Assembly: GCA_026692705.1 (NCBI GenBank)
Contig: JAPLOE010000154.1
Coordinates: forward strand, 1-45,398
Direction of reading: 5' to 3'
Length of the DNA stretch: 45,398 nt
From: Planctomycetota bacterium
GTDB taxonomy: Bacteria > Planctomycetota > UBA1135 > GCA-002686595
How positions within the stretch are numbered: the stretch's first letter is position 1; each line of letters begins with the position of its first letter. The notes beneath the pieces were generated by a model, which was given only the letters and a program-made list of their open reading frames with translations, searched no databases and had not been told where the DNA came from. Position numbers and translations under genes: made by a program. Shown here one piece after another: positions 21,121-29,578 of the stretch.

Positions 21121-21288
21121 CGTGCACTCCCTTTGTGAGGTCGATTCCGTCGCCTGCGGGGCGAGCGGCTCCGCACGCTAGCACGTTCTCGGTGACGGCC
21201 CGGCACAGCCTGTGGGGCGGCTGCGGGGGCGGCCGCCGAAGCCGACCCTGCCTGTGCTATCGTCCCGCGCTCGGTCGCGAGCCTACCC

Positions 21289-22236
21289 GTGAGTGAAACG
21301 CCCCCCGAAACTGGCGGCCCGGTGAAGCCGGAGCCGATCCCGCTCAAGAGCAAGAAGCCCTCGTGGCTGAAGGTCCCGCTGCCCGGCGGCGAAGGCTACA
21401 CGCGGCTCAAGGCGCTGACGCAGGAGCTCAAGCTCCACACGGTCTGTCAGGAAGCGCGCTGCCCGAACATCGGCGAGTGCTGGAAGGGCGAGCACGCGAC
21501 GATGACGCTGATGGTGCTCGGCGACGAATGCACGCGCCGCTGCCGCTTCTGCGCGGTGAAGACCGTGCTCAAGGCCGCACCGCCCGATCCCGACGAGCCC
21601 GCGCACGTCGGACAGGCCGTGGCCGCGATGAAGCTCGGCTACGTCGTGATCACGTCCGTCGACCGCGACGACCTGCCCGACGGCGGCTCGGGCCACTACG
21701 CGCAGTGCATCCGCGAGATCCGCACGCGCGCGAGCGACACGGTCATCGAGACCCTGATCCCCGACTATCAGGGCGAGCAGCTCGCCACGCTGATGGCGGC
21801 CGCCCCGGACGTGCTCGGACACAACGTCGAGGTCGTCTCGCGCCTGCAGCGCAAGATCCGCGATCCGCGCTGCTCCTTCGAACGTTCGCTCGAGACCCTG
21901 CGCGGCGCCAAGCGCCTGCGCCCCGACGTCTTCACCAAGTCCTCGATCATGCTCGGCCTCGGCGAGACCCAGGACGAGCTCGTCGAGTCGCTCGAGCTCC
22001 TGCGCGGCGCCAACGTCGACTTCCTCACGCTCGGCCAGTACCTGCGCCCGACCGCGCAGCACGCCCCCGTGCGCGAATGGGTCAGCCCCGAGCGCTTCTT
22101 CGACCTGCAGCTCCTCGGCGAAAAGCTCGGCTTCAAGTACGTCGCCTCCGGTCCGCTCGTGCGCTCCTCCTACAAGGCCGGCGAATTCTTCGCCGCCCGC
22201 CTCGTCCGCGAGCGCCGCCTGCAGCAGCCGGGCTGA
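21289..22236 (+). CDS. lipA: Lipoyl synthase
   Basis: A 315-residue radical-SAM enzyme that inserts two sulfurs into protein-bound octanoyl groups to make lipoyl cofactors. Both cluster motifs are present: the auxiliary cluster CxxxxCxxxxxC (C53, C58, C64 in CQEARCPNIGEC) and the radical-SAM CxxxCxxC (C81, C85, C88 in CTRRCRFC). Also visible are YVVITSVDRDDLPDGGSGHY, LGHNVEVVSRLQ, SSIMLGLGETQDE and the C-terminal FKYVASGPLVRSSYKA with the family's RSSY. The start is GTG at 21289. The substrate is probably the E2 protein encoded at 27696, which has two lipoyl domains. It is convergent with the FRG-domain gene. Confidence 0.96.
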   Translation: MSETPPETGGPVKPEPIPLKSKKPSWLKVPLPGGEGYTRLKALTQELKLHTVCQEARCPNIGECWKGEHATMTLMVLGDECTRRCRFCAVKTVLKAAPPDPDEPAHVGQAVAAMKLGYVVITSVDRDDLPDGGSGHYAQCIREIRTRASDTVIETLIPDYQGEQLATLMAAAPDVLGHNVEVVSRLQRKIRDPRCSFERSLETLRGAKRLRPDVFTKSSIMLGLGETQDELVESLELLRGANVDFLTLGQYLRPTAQHAPVREWVSPERFFDLQLLGEKLGFKYVASGPLVRSSYKAGEFFAARLVRERRLQQPG

Positions 22237-22237
22237 G

Positions 22238-22259
22238 CGCGCGCGGGTTCGTGCGCGCG
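22238..22259. terminator. Possible bidirectional hairpin between lipA and the FRG gene
   Basis: CGCGCGC (22238-22244) pairs with GCGCGCG (22253-22259) around an 8-base loop, directly after the lipA stop and before the convergent gene's stop. There is no T-tract on either side, so it may only be GC-rich spacer. Confidence 0.3.
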
Positions 22260-22272
22260 GCCTGTCGGCCGC

Positions 22273-23058
22273 TCACTCGCCGAAGAAGAAGCCGCGCAGT
22301 TCGCGGCACAGGCCGGGGAGCTCGGGGAAGATCAGCGACTCGGTGATGCCGGCGCGCGAGAGCTGGAGGCGCACGTCGACGACGTCGCTGCGGTCGATGA
22401 CCAGCCGACGCAGGCAGCCCTGCTTGCCGGAGGAACTTGCGAGTTCGTCGAGCGAGCTGCTCGCGGAGCCGTGGATCGTGAACACGCCGCGTTGCGCCTG
22501 GATGCGCGCGTTGGAATGCACGGGGAGGATCGCGACGGCGGGGGCGGGGCGTTGCCGGGGATCGCCGCCCGGGCGCCAGAGCTCGACGCTCGTTTCTCCC
22601 GCGGCAGGCAGCGCGAAGTCTCCCAGTGCCTGCTGGCCGAGCCACCAAGGGTTCGCGATCCACACGCACGCGTCGGCATCTCCGCGAGCATCGCGCACGG
22701 CGAAGTAGAGCGCGACGAGGTAGCTCTCGGTCCAGTCGAGCAGGCGCGTCGGCAGCCCGTGGTGCTGCATCTCGAACAACCACTCCCAGTCGTCGCCCGG
22801 AACGTGGTCGAGGTAACGCCGCGCGCGCCGCTTGAAGAGCTCGAGCAGCTCGGCCTCGCTGTAGTGCTCGGCGCCGATGCCGTGCACCCCGCGCGTGCGG
22901 AAGAGCGTCGGCTCGAGCTTCCAGCGCGTGTCCGCGTGGCCGCGGAACCACGGCTGCAGGTACCACTCGGCGCCCGCGGGCGTCCATTCCGTGACGATGG
23001 CCTCGACGCGCTGGACGAATTCCGCGAGGCCACGCACTTGCTGCTCGATGATCGGCAT
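22273..23058 (-). CDS. FRG-domain protein
   Basis: A 261-residue cytoplasmic protein. The name-giving FRG motif is at residues 38-40 (YLQPWFRGHADTRWKLEPT), and the second conserved block LFEMQHHGLPTRLLDWTESY lies at about 95-113, followed by ALYFAV. FRG domains are of unknown biochemical function; they occur alone or next to mobile and defence genes. The C-terminal part (LPVHSNARIQAQRGVFTIHG) belongs to the same domain. The ATG at 23056-23058 gives a compact protein. It stands alone between convergent lipA and a divergent secreted protein gene; no toxin, restriction or integrase gene lies beside it. Confidence 0.8.
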   Translation of the reverse strand: MPIIEQQVRGLAEFVQRVEAIVTEWTPAGAEWYLQPWFRGHADTRWKLEPTLFRTRGVHGIGAEHYSEAELLELFKRRARRYLDHVPGDDWEWLFEMQHHGLPTRLLDWTESYLVALYFAVRDARGDADACVWIANPWWLGQQALGDFALPAAGETSVELWRPGGDPRQRPAPAVAILPVHSNARIQAQRGVFTIHGSASSSLDELASSSGKQGCLRRLVIDRSDVVDVRLQLSRAGITESLIFPELPGLCRELRGFFFGE

Positions 23059-23141
23059 GGAGTCGGACGGTAGTCGAACGCTCCGGCCGCCGTCGAGCCT
23101 CCCGGTGCTGTGACCGGCCCGGGGACGTTGGCTAGGGGTCG

Positions 23142-23165
23142 CTGAGCGCTCAACCGGGCGCTCAG
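23142..23165 (+). promoter_or_regulatory. Leader hairpin before the secreted propeller gene at 23191
   Basis: CTGAGCGC (23142-23149) pairs perfectly with GCGCTCAG (23158-23165) around an 8-base loop, 11 bases before the AAAGGAA ribosome-binding site. Its placement resembles the hairpin at 8376-8402. The function is inferred. Confidence 0.35.
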
Positions 23166-23190
23166 GGGGCCAGAGAAAGGAACTTCCCAC

Positions 23191-24375
23191 ATGCTCGTGA
23201 ACTTCGCTCGTTTCGGGGCCGCCGCGGCGGCCGTGGTGGCTGGTTCGACGCTCGCTTTTGCGCAGATCCTCGCGGGTCCGCTCTCGAACCAGCCGGACAA
23301 GGGGTTGTGGTACGTGGACATCGCGACGGGAGATCGAGTGCGCGTCTGCAATCAGGGCTCGAGCGCGGTCGCCGTCGACGATGCGGGCGGCCGCGTGTTC
23401 CTCGCGCAGAGCTCGCAGCTGCTGCAGTGGAACTACGGGAGCGCGCTCAACGGCGCGACGACGCTGGGGACGATGACGCGTGCCGGTGGCGGGGCGCTCG
23501 AGTGCATCGGGCTCGCTTACGGCGGCGGGCGGCTGTTCGCGACCGCGGGCGACGCATCGCTGGTCTACGAGATCTCGCTGGCCTCGCTCGTCGCGACGCC
23601 GGTGCTGGCCCTGGGTTCGTCCCAAGTCGCCGAGGGGCTTTCGTTCGACGCCTCGACGGGCCTCTTCTACGTGGCGCAGGAGGTCGTCGGGCCGATGGGC
23701 TTCGCGGCGAACCTGTATTCGCTCGACCTGCTCGGCACGGGCGTCGGCCAATTCGTGGCCCAGATCCCTGGCGACGGCGACAGCGTCTGCGTCGGCAACG
23801 GCGTCGCGTACCTGATGTCGGAGACCGGCGGCCGAATCACGACCTACGACCTCGCGACGGGTGCGCTGAATCCGAACGCGCTGATCGCGCCGTGGGCCTA
23901 CGGTGTGTTCGAGTGCGGCTCGGAATTCGCGCCGAGCTTCGTTCCGCCCGCCGCGCCGCGCATCTACTGCCAGGCGACGCCTGCGCAGTACTGCGCTCCC
24001 GTGCTCACCACGACTGGAACGCCGAGCGCGAGCAGCGCCACGGGCTTCACGCTGCGCCACCAGCGCCTGCTGCCCAATTCGGTGGTGCGCGGGAACTACT
24101 CGCTGACGGGTCGTTCTCCCGCTCCGTTCCAGACCGGTGTCCGTTGCCTGTCGGGTCCGGTGACGCGCCTGCTGCCTGCGCTCGGCACTGCGAGCACGCC
24201 CTACTGCGGCAACGTCCTGCTGCTCGACTTCAATGCGGTGATCGCCTCGGGCACCAATCCCGCGCTCGTCGCTGGGCAGACAGTCTGGTACCAGGCGACG
24301 GTACTGCCGCCGGCGAGCGCGCAGCCCAACACGCTTCAGTTCACGGCGGGGGTCGAGTTCACGATCCAGCCGTGA
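23191..24375 (+). CDS. Secreted propeller-like protein with divergent four-Cys C-terminal domain
   Basis: A 394-residue exported protein. The signal peptide is about 1-25 (AAAAAVVAGSTLAFAQ). Residues 26-255 show short repeats (GLWYVDIATGDRVRV, VAVDDAGGRVFLAQ, LSFDASTGLFYVAQE, RITTYDLATGALN) typical of a beta-propeller. The last 136 residues (23965-24372) are a divergent copy of the shared C-terminal domain. The four Cys are kept (domain positions 2, 10, 61, 81) and so is the final Pro, but the WYRDP motif is replaced by WYQATVLPP and the GGTSG segment is lost. AAAGGAA precedes ATG 23191. The ligand is unknown. It is divergent from the FRG gene by 132 bp. Confidence 0.78.
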   Translation: MLVNFARFGAAAAAVVAGSTLAFAQILAGPLSNQPDKGLWYVDIATGDRVRVCNQGSSAVAVDDAGGRVFLAQSSQLLQWNYGSALNGATTLGTMTRAGGGALECIGLAYGGGRLFATAGDASLVYEISLASLVATPVLALGSSQVAEGLSFDASTGLFYVAQEVVGPMGFAANLYSLDLLGTGVGQFVAQIPGDGDSVCVGNGVAYLMSETGGRITTYDLATGALNPNALIAPWAYGVFECGSEFAPSFVPPAAPRIYCQATPAQYCAPVLTTTGTPSASSATGFTLRHQRLLPNSVVRGNYSLTGRSPAPFQTGVRCLSGPVTRLLPALGTASTPYCGNVLLLDFNAVIASGTNPALVAGQTVWYQATVLPPASAQPNTLQFTAGVEFTIQP

Positions 24376-24521
24376 AGCGCGGGGTGCGTCACGCGAGCCT
24401 TACGAAGTTCGGGGCTTCACCGCGGCGGCGGGCCGGGGTACGAAGGGGCACAGCTCCCGGCGTTCCCCGGCCCTCCGCCTCTCGTGGAACCGGCTCCAGC
24501 CGCGCGGGAGCGGAGGTTTCG

Positions 24522-25358
24522 ATGCAGCTTTCCGGTCTCGCCGTCGCGCTCACGCTCCTCGCTTCTGCGCCGTTCCAGTCGACGCCTCCCGCGCCTCCGC
24601 CGCCTGCGAGCGCGCCGGCGCCGGGCACTGGCGCTTGGGTGATCGCGAGCGGGAGCGAGGATCGGCCCGGCGGCACGCTCGCGCGCTTCGACCTCGCGAC
24701 GGGAACGGTCGAGCGCGCCATCGACTTGCCCTTCGATTCGCAGAACGATCACCAGCCGCTCGAGGTCGTGCTCCTGCCCGACGGCAAGAGCGCACTCGTC
24801 GCGCGGCTCGTGCAGGTGAGCCCGGCCAAGCAGGTCACGCTCGTGCAGACCGTGTCGCTCGCCGATGGCAAGGAGTCGAGTTCGACCCAATTCTCCGGCT
24901 GGCTCGACAGCCTCGAGTTCCATCCGAAGACGGGAGAGCTGTGGGCGACGCAGATCGACGGCCAGCTCAAGCTGGTGCGCGTGAAGCTCAAGCGCGGCGA
25001 GCTCGACGTTGTCGCGGAGTTCCAGGACGACCTCACGCCGCGCAGCCTCGCGTTCACGCGCGACGGCAAGCAGCTGTGGTGCCTGTCGGCGACCAACGAA
25101 GCCAAGAAGGACGAGCTGGTCGAGCTCGACCCCGCCGACGGCAAGGTCCTGCGCCGCATTCCGTGGGGCATCGAACACCCCGCGCACGCGCTCGACGTCG
25201 ACGCCTCCGGTCGGCTGCTCGCCCTCGCCTGGGGCGGCACGCTGCACGAGTTCGACGCGCGCTCCGGCCGCTCGCGCGCGCTGTTCACCTTCACCGACCA
25301 CCGCCTCGGCATCCCCGTCGGCCTCGAACTCGAGCGCCCGGCGGCGGCGAAACGCTGA
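24522..25358 (+). CDS. Secreted WD40/YVTN-like propeller protein
   Basis: A 278-residue exported protein. The signal peptide is about 1-18 (GLAVALTLLASAPFQ), followed by a Pro/Ala-rich linker (STPPAPPPPASAPAPG). The rest is repeated four-strand units typical of a propeller (GGTLARFDLATGTVERAI, VVLLPDGKSALVARL, SLAFTRDGKQLWCLSAT, ELVELDPADGKVLRRIPWG, HALDVDASGRLLALAWGG). The four-Cys C-terminal domain is absent. ATG 24522 follows GGAGG (24512-24516). It lies upstream of the 2-oxoacid dehydrogenase operon on the same strand but is separated by a 168-bp G-rich spacer. No catalytic motif is visible. Confidence 0.72.
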   Translation: MQLSGLAVALTLLASAPFQSTPPAPPPPASAPAPGTGAWVIASGSEDRPGGTLARFDLATGTVERAIDLPFDSQNDHQPLEVVLLPDGKSALVARLVQVSPAKQVTLVQTVSLADGKESSSTQFSGWLDSLEFHPKTGELWATQIDGQLKLVRVKLKRGELDVVAEFQDDLTPRSLAFTRDGKQLWCLSATNEAKKDELVELDPADGKVLRRIPWGIEHPAHALDVDASGRLLALAWGGTLHEFDARSGRSRALFTFTDHRLGIPVGLELERPAAAKR

Positions 25359-25417
25359 ATTCGCGGTCGCGCGGGCTGTCGCGAGACGATTGAGGCGGTC
25401 CGGGGGCGGAGGAGAGC

Positions 25418-25448
25418 GGGTGGACGGGTTCCCCCGGGGCGGGGGGGG
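25418..25448 (+). promoter_or_regulatory. G-quadruplex-type motif in the dehydrogenase operon leader
   Basis: Four G-runs (GGG 25418-25420, GGG 25426-25428, GGGG 25436-25439, G8 25441-25448) are separated by 5, 7 and 1 bases on the coding strand. This fits the G3+N1-7 rule. It lies 79-109 bases before the E1alpha start. The folding and role are inferred. Confidence 0.35.
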
Positions 25449-25526
25449 TCGGTACCATGCCGCGTCGGGGCCGCCCGAGCCCGAACCTCGCGCCGAGGTG
25501 GGGAGCGGGGCGGCCTCCAGCACCCC

Positions 25527-26645
25527 ATGAGCGCCCAGGAACTCCTCACCGTCACGGCCCAGGACGGCAGCGCGGTCGGTCACGACCCCAAGCTGTCGCC
25601 CGAGGGGCTGTTGCACTGCTACCGCACCATGCTGACGGTGCGGGCCTTCGACGACGTCTGCCTCAAGCTGCAGCGCTCGGGCCGCATCGGCTTCTCGATC
25701 CCCAACAAGGGTGTCGAGGCCTGCCAGGTGGGAGCGGCGAGCGCGCTCGAGAAGACCGACTGGATCTTCCCGAGCTACCGCGACTTCGGGATGGCGCTGT
25801 ACCACGGCGTCACGCCCACCGAGATGATGCACAACATGTTCGGCAACGACCGCGACACCGCTCGCGGGCGCCAGATGCCGGTGCACTTCTCGTTCGACAA
25901 GCCGATCCGCTTCGTTTCGATCAGCTCGCCGCTCGGCACGCAGATCCCGCAGGCGGTCGGCGCGGCCTATGCGATGAAGCTGCGCGGGGAGAAGCACGTG
26001 GCGCTGGCGAGCTTCGGCGACGGCTCGACCTCGACGCTCGGCTTCCACTCCGGCCTCAACTTCGCCGGCGTGTGGAAGGCGCCGGTGGTGTTCCTGTGCC
26101 AGAACAACGGCTACGCGATCTCGTGCCCGACCGACGAGCAGACCGCGAGCGAGACGTTCGCGATCAAGGCCAAGGCCTACGGCATGCCGGGCGTGCGCGT
26201 CGACGGCAACGACCTGCTCGCGATGCGGCAGGTGACGGCGGAAGCGGTGGCGCGCGCGCGCCGCGGCGACGGCCCGACCCTGATCGAGGCGGTGACGTTC
26301 CGCATGGGCGGGCACTCGACCTCGGACGACCCGACGCGGTACGTGCCGAAGGAACTGGTCGAGAGCTGGGCCAAGAAGGACCCGGTGGCGCGTTTCGAGC
26401 GCTTCCTCGAGAAGCAGAAGCTGTGGACGAAGGAGCAGGGTGAGGCGCTGTACGCAGCGGCCGTCGAGCAGGTGACCGCGGCCGTCAAGGAGGCCGAAAA
26501 CACTCCGCCGCCGAAGCTCGAGAGCATCTTCACCGACGTCTACGCGACCGTCCCGCAGCACCTGCGCCGTCAGGGGCAGGCCGCCTTCGAGCTCGCGGCG
26601 CGCAAGGGCGACGCCGGCGCCGGCGACGGCAAGTTCCCGCTCTGA
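25527..26645 (+). CDS. 2-oxoacid dehydrogenase E1 component, alpha subunit (branched-chain type likely)
   Basis: A 372-residue TPP-dependent subunit that, with the beta subunit, decarboxylates a 2-oxoacid and transfers the acyl group to the E2 lipoyl arm. The TPP/Mg motif is GDGSTS (164-169) with NNGYAIS at 193-199. PSYRDFG (82-88) and RQMPVHFS (115-122) are substrate-channel features, and GGHSTSDDPTRY (261-272) is the phosphorylation-loop sequence. That last block and VSISSPLGTQIPQAVGAAYA are closer to branched-chain than to pyruvate E1, so branched-chain 2-oxoacids are the likelier substrate, though this is not certain. It is the first gene of a three-gene operon, 34 bp before E1 beta. No clear ribosome-binding site precedes ATG 25527. 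Confidence 0.9.
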   Translation: MSAQELLTVTAQDGSAVGHDPKLSPEGLLHCYRTMLTVRAFDDVCLKLQRSGRIGFSIPNKGVEACQVGAASALEKTDWIFPSYRDFGMALYHGVTPTEMMHNMFGNDRDTARGRQMPVHFSFDKPIRFVSISSPLGTQIPQAVGAAYAMKLRGEKHVALASFGDGSTSTLGFHSGLNFAGVWKAPVVFLCQNNGYAISCPTDEQTASETFAIKAKAYGMPGVRVDGNDLLAMRQVTAEAVARARRGDGPTLIEAVTFRMGGHSTSDDPTRYVPKELVESWAKKDPVARFERFLEKQKLWTKEQGEALYAAAVEQVTAAVKEAENTPPPKLESIFTDVYATVPQHLRRQGQAAFELAARKGDAGAGDGKFPL

Positions 26646-26679
26646 ATCCGAACCCCCCAGCCCGAGAAGCAAGAACGAC

Positions 26680-27654
26680 ATGGCCACGTTGACGATGGTT
26701 CAGGCGGTGAACGACGCGCTCAAGGTCGCGATGCGCCGCGACAAGGGCGTGCTCGTGTTCGGCGAGGACGTCGGCCCCAAGGGCGGCGTGTTCCTCGCGA
26801 CCGAGGGGCTGACGAAGGAGTTCGGCAAGGAGCGCTGCTTCGACACGCCGCTCTCGGAAGACGGCATCGTCGGCGCCGCGATCGGCATGGCGCTCAACGG
26901 CCTCAAGCCCGTGGCCGAGATTCAGTTCCAGGACTTCATCTTCCCGGCCTTCGACCAGATCGTGAGCGAGGCGGCGAAGTTCCGCTACCGCTCCGGCGGC
27001 CAGTACACGGTGCCGATGGTGATCCGCACGCCCTACGGCGGCGGCATCCGCGGCGGCCTGTACCACTCGCAGTCGGGTGAGGCGTATTTCTGCCACACGC
27101 CGGGCCTGAAGGTCGTGATTCCGTCGACGCCGGAGGACGCGAAGGGCCTGTTGCTCGCGTCGATCGAGGATCCCGACCCGGTGCTCTTCATGGAGCCCAA
27201 GGCGCTCTACCGCACGACGAAGGCGGACGTGCCCGAGGGTTACTACACGACGCCGCTGTCGACGCTGCGCACCGCGCGCACCGGCAAGGACGTCACGGTG
27301 TTCTGCTACGGCGCGATGGTGCCGGTGTGCATGAAGGCCGCCGAGCAGGCCGCGGAGAAGGGCATCGAGTGCCTCGTCGTCGACCTGCGCACGCTGCTGC
27401 CGCTCGATGAAGAGGGCGTGCTCGAGGCGGCGAAGCAGACTGGCCGCGTCGTGATCGTGCACGAGGCGCCGCGCTTCTGCGGCTTCGGCGGCGAGATCAG
27501 CGCGATGATCGCCGAGAACATCATCGAGTACATGGAAGCCCCGGTCGCGCGCGTGACGGGCTTCGACACGCCGTTCCCCAACACGCTCGAGCACCACTAC
27601 ATGCCGGATGCGCGCCGCGTTCTCGACGCGATCGAGCACGTCCACGGCTACTAG
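26680..27654 (+). CDS. 2-oxoacid dehydrogenase E1 component, beta subunit
   Basis: A 324-residue partner of the alpha subunit, completing the alpha2beta2 E1. Family blocks are VLVFGEDVGPKGGVFLAT (TPP contact), CFDTPLSEDGIVGAAIGMAL, EIQFQDFIFPAFDQIVSEAA, GGLYHSQSGEAYFCHTPGLK (containing the catalytic-region HSQS), and VDLRTLLPLDEEGVLEAAKQ with VIVHEAPR in the C-terminal domain. The block VIPSTPEDAKGLLLASIEDP and EPKALYR favour the branched-chain group. The gene sits 34 bp after E1 alpha and 41 bp before E2. Confidence 0.92.
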   Translation: MATLTMVQAVNDALKVAMRRDKGVLVFGEDVGPKGGVFLATEGLTKEFGKERCFDTPLSEDGIVGAAIGMALNGLKPVAEIQFQDFIFPAFDQIVSEAAKFRYRSGGQYTVPMVIRTPYGGGIRGGLYHSQSGEAYFCHTPGLKVVIPSTPEDAKGLLLASIEDPDPVLFMEPKALYRTTKADVPEGYYTTPLSTLRTARTGKDVTVFCYGAMVPVCMKAAEQAAEKGIECLVVDLRTLLPLDEEGVLEAAKQTGRVVIVHEAPRFCGFGGEISAMIAENIIEYMEAPVARVTGFDTPFPNTLEHHYMPDARRVLDAIEHVHGY

Positions 27655-27695
27655 GGCTCGTCCACGCTCCGCCACGAAGAAGAAGAGACGCGAAC

Positions 27696-29357
27696 ATGTC
27701 CAACCTCGAGTTCAAGCTGCCCGACATCGGCGAAGGTGTCGCCGAGGGCGAGATCGTCAAGTGGCTCGTCAAGGCCGGTGACGTCGTCAAGGAGCATCAG
27801 GCGGTCGTCGAAGTGATGACCGACAAGGCCACGGTCGAGATTCCCGCGCCCGCGGCGGGCACGATCGTCGAGACGCGGCCGAAGCCCGGCGACGTCGTGC
27901 CGGTCGGCAGCGTGATCTTCGTGCTCGCGACGGGCGGTGCAGCTCCGGCGCAGAAGTCGCACGGTGCGCCGATCCCGGCGCCGATGCCGGCGGCCAAGGT
28001 CGGTCCCGCGCCGGCGATCAGCGTTCCGGCTCCGGCTCCCGCGGCCGCGCACTCGCACGGCCCGTCGAAGGCCGTCGGTGGCAGGCTCGAGTTCAAGCTC
28101 CCCGACATCGGCGAAGGTGTGGCCGAGGGCGAGATCGTGAAATGGCTCGCGAGCGTCGGTGATTCCGTGAAGGAGCATCAGGCGGTCGTCGAGGTGATGA
28201 CCGACAAGGCGACGGTCGAGATTCCGGCGCCGATGGCGGGCAAGGTGCTCGAGCAGCGCGCCAAGGCCGGCGACGTCGTGCCGGTCGGCAGCGTGATCTT
28301 CGTGCTCGAGACGGCCGGTGGCGCGGTTGCGGCTCCGGCGGCGACCGTGCCCGCGGCGCCCGCGGCTGTCGCGGCTCCCGTCGCTGCTGCGGCGGCGCCC
28401 GCGAAGCGCGCGGCCGACGAGAAGATCCTCGCCGTTCCGAGCGCTCGTCGCGTCGCGCGCGAGCTCGGCATCGAGCTCGGCGAAGTCGCGGGCTCGGGCC
28501 GTCACGGCGTCGTGCGCCGCGCGGACGTCGAGGCCTTCGCGAAGTCGCGCACGGCGGCTCCGGCTGCCACGCCGGCCGCAAAGCCCGCGGCTGCAGCTCC
28601 CGCTCAGCCTGCGAAGCCTGCCGCCGCGCCGGTGAGCTTCGCTCCGCAGGAACGCGAGACGCGCATTCCGTTCCGTGGCGTGCGGCGCAAGATCAGCGAG
28701 GCGATGGTGCGCTCGAAGTTCACCGCGCCGCATTTCACGGTCGTCGAGGAAGTCGACGTCACCGAGCTCGTGCGCCTGCGCGAGACGGCGAAGGCCATGG
28801 GTGCCGAGAGCGGCATCAAGGTCACCTTCATGCCGTTCATCATGAAGGCCTGCGCGCTCGGGCTCGCGAAGTACCCGATGCTCAACGGGCACCTCGACGA
28901 GGCGACGCAGGAGATCGTGCGCTGCGGCTACGTCAATCTCGGCATCGCGATGGACACCGACAACGGCCTGATCGTGCCGGTGGTCAAGGAAGTGCAGTCG
29001 AAGGGCATCCTGCAGCTCGCGCAGGAACTGAACGAGCTCGCGGAGCGCACCAAGGCCGGCAAGGTCAAGCCCGACGACCTCAAGGGCTCGACCTTCTCGA
29101 TCACCAACGCCGGCAACATCGGCGGCATCCTCGCCACGCCGATCATCAACTTCCCCGACATCGCGATCATGGGCGTGCACCGCATCGTCAAGCGTCCGGG
29201 CGTCGTCGAGACGCCGCAGGGCGACAAGATCGAAGTGCGCCAGTACATGAACTTCTCGGCCTCGGTCGACCACCGCCTGGCCGACGGCGCCGACGGCGCG
29301 CGTTTCCTCGTGCACGTCAAGCGCCTGCTCGAGAACCCTGGCCTGCTCGCGCTGTAA
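27696..29357 (+). CDS. Dihydrolipoyl acyltransferase E2 with two lipoyl domains
   Basis: A 553-residue core enzyme that carries acyl groups on lipoyl-lysine and transfers them to CoA. The domain order is lipoyl 1 (residues 3-80, lipoyl-lysine K44 in VMTDKATVEIP), an Ala/Pro linker, lipoyl 2 (130-207, K171), an Ala/Pro linker, the E1/E3-binding domain (about 246-283, VPSARRVARELGIELGEVAG), another linker, and the catalytic acyltransferase domain (about 320-553) ending with the active-site HRLADG (H526, D530). All elements are intact. The two lipoyl domains are near-identical in DNA as well as protein. It is the last gene of the E1alpha-E1beta-E2 operon; no E3 gene (lpd) is in the window. lipA at 21289 would lipoylate it. 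Confidence 0.95.
   Translation: MSNLEFKLPDIGEGVAEGEIVKWLVKAGDVVKEHQAVVEVMTDKATVEIPAPAAGTIVETRPKPGDVVPVGSVIFVLATGGAAPAQKSHGAPIPAPMPAAKVGPAPAISVPAPAPAAAHSHGPSKAVGGRLEFKLPDIGEGVAEGEIVKWLASVGDSVKEHQAVVEVMTDKATVEIPAPMAGKVLEQRAKAGDVVPVGSVIFVLETAGGAVAAPAATVPAAPAAVAAPVAAAAAPAKRAADEKILAVPSARRVARELGIELGEVAGSGRHGVVRRADVEAFAKSRTAAPAATPAAKPAAAAPAQPAKPAAAPVSFAPQERETRIPFRGVRRKISEAMVRSKFTAPHFTVVEEVDVTELVRLRETAKAMGAESGIKVTFMPFIMKACALGLAKYPMLNGHLDEATQEIVRCGYVNLGIAMDTDNGLIVPVVKEVQSKGILQLAQELNELAERTKAGKVKPDDLKGSTFSITNAGNIGGILATPIINFPDIAIMGVHRIVKRPGVVETPQGDKIEVRQYMNFSASVDHRLADGADGARFLVHVKRLLENPGLLAL
27702..28316 (+). repeat. Tandem lipoyl-domain duplication inside the E2 gene
   Basis: Two copies of a roughly 230-bp segment (about 27702-27935 and 28086-28316) encode the lipoyl domains. 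They share a 42-base perfectly identical stretch at 27886-27927 and 28267-28308, and long identical runs elsewhere, including synonymous positions. Confidence 0.85.
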
Positions 29358-29378
29358 GGCGAGCCTGCCGCGTCCACG

Positions 29379-29413
29379 CGAAGGCCGCGTCCTCTTGAAG
29401 GGCGCGGCCTTCG
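29379..29413 (+). terminator. Terminator-like hairpin after the E2 gene
   Basis: CGAAGGCCGCG (29379-29389) pairs perfectly with CGCGGCCTTCG (29403-29413) around a 13-base loop, 21 bases after the E2 stop. The downstream bases TGCGTTC are only weakly T-rich. Confidence 0.6.
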
Positions 29414-29578
29414 TGCGTTCACGGGCGCAAGGGTGGAAGAAATCGCCCGTTTCGCTCGGGGTTTTCGCGGGGCGGGCGCGGAACCGGGGATTGCGCGAGG
29501 TCGTCGAACCCGGGAGTTCCCCGGGCGGTTAGCTTGGGGGACGCTCGCCGTTCCAAGGATCCTGGAGAAGCTCCCCCC

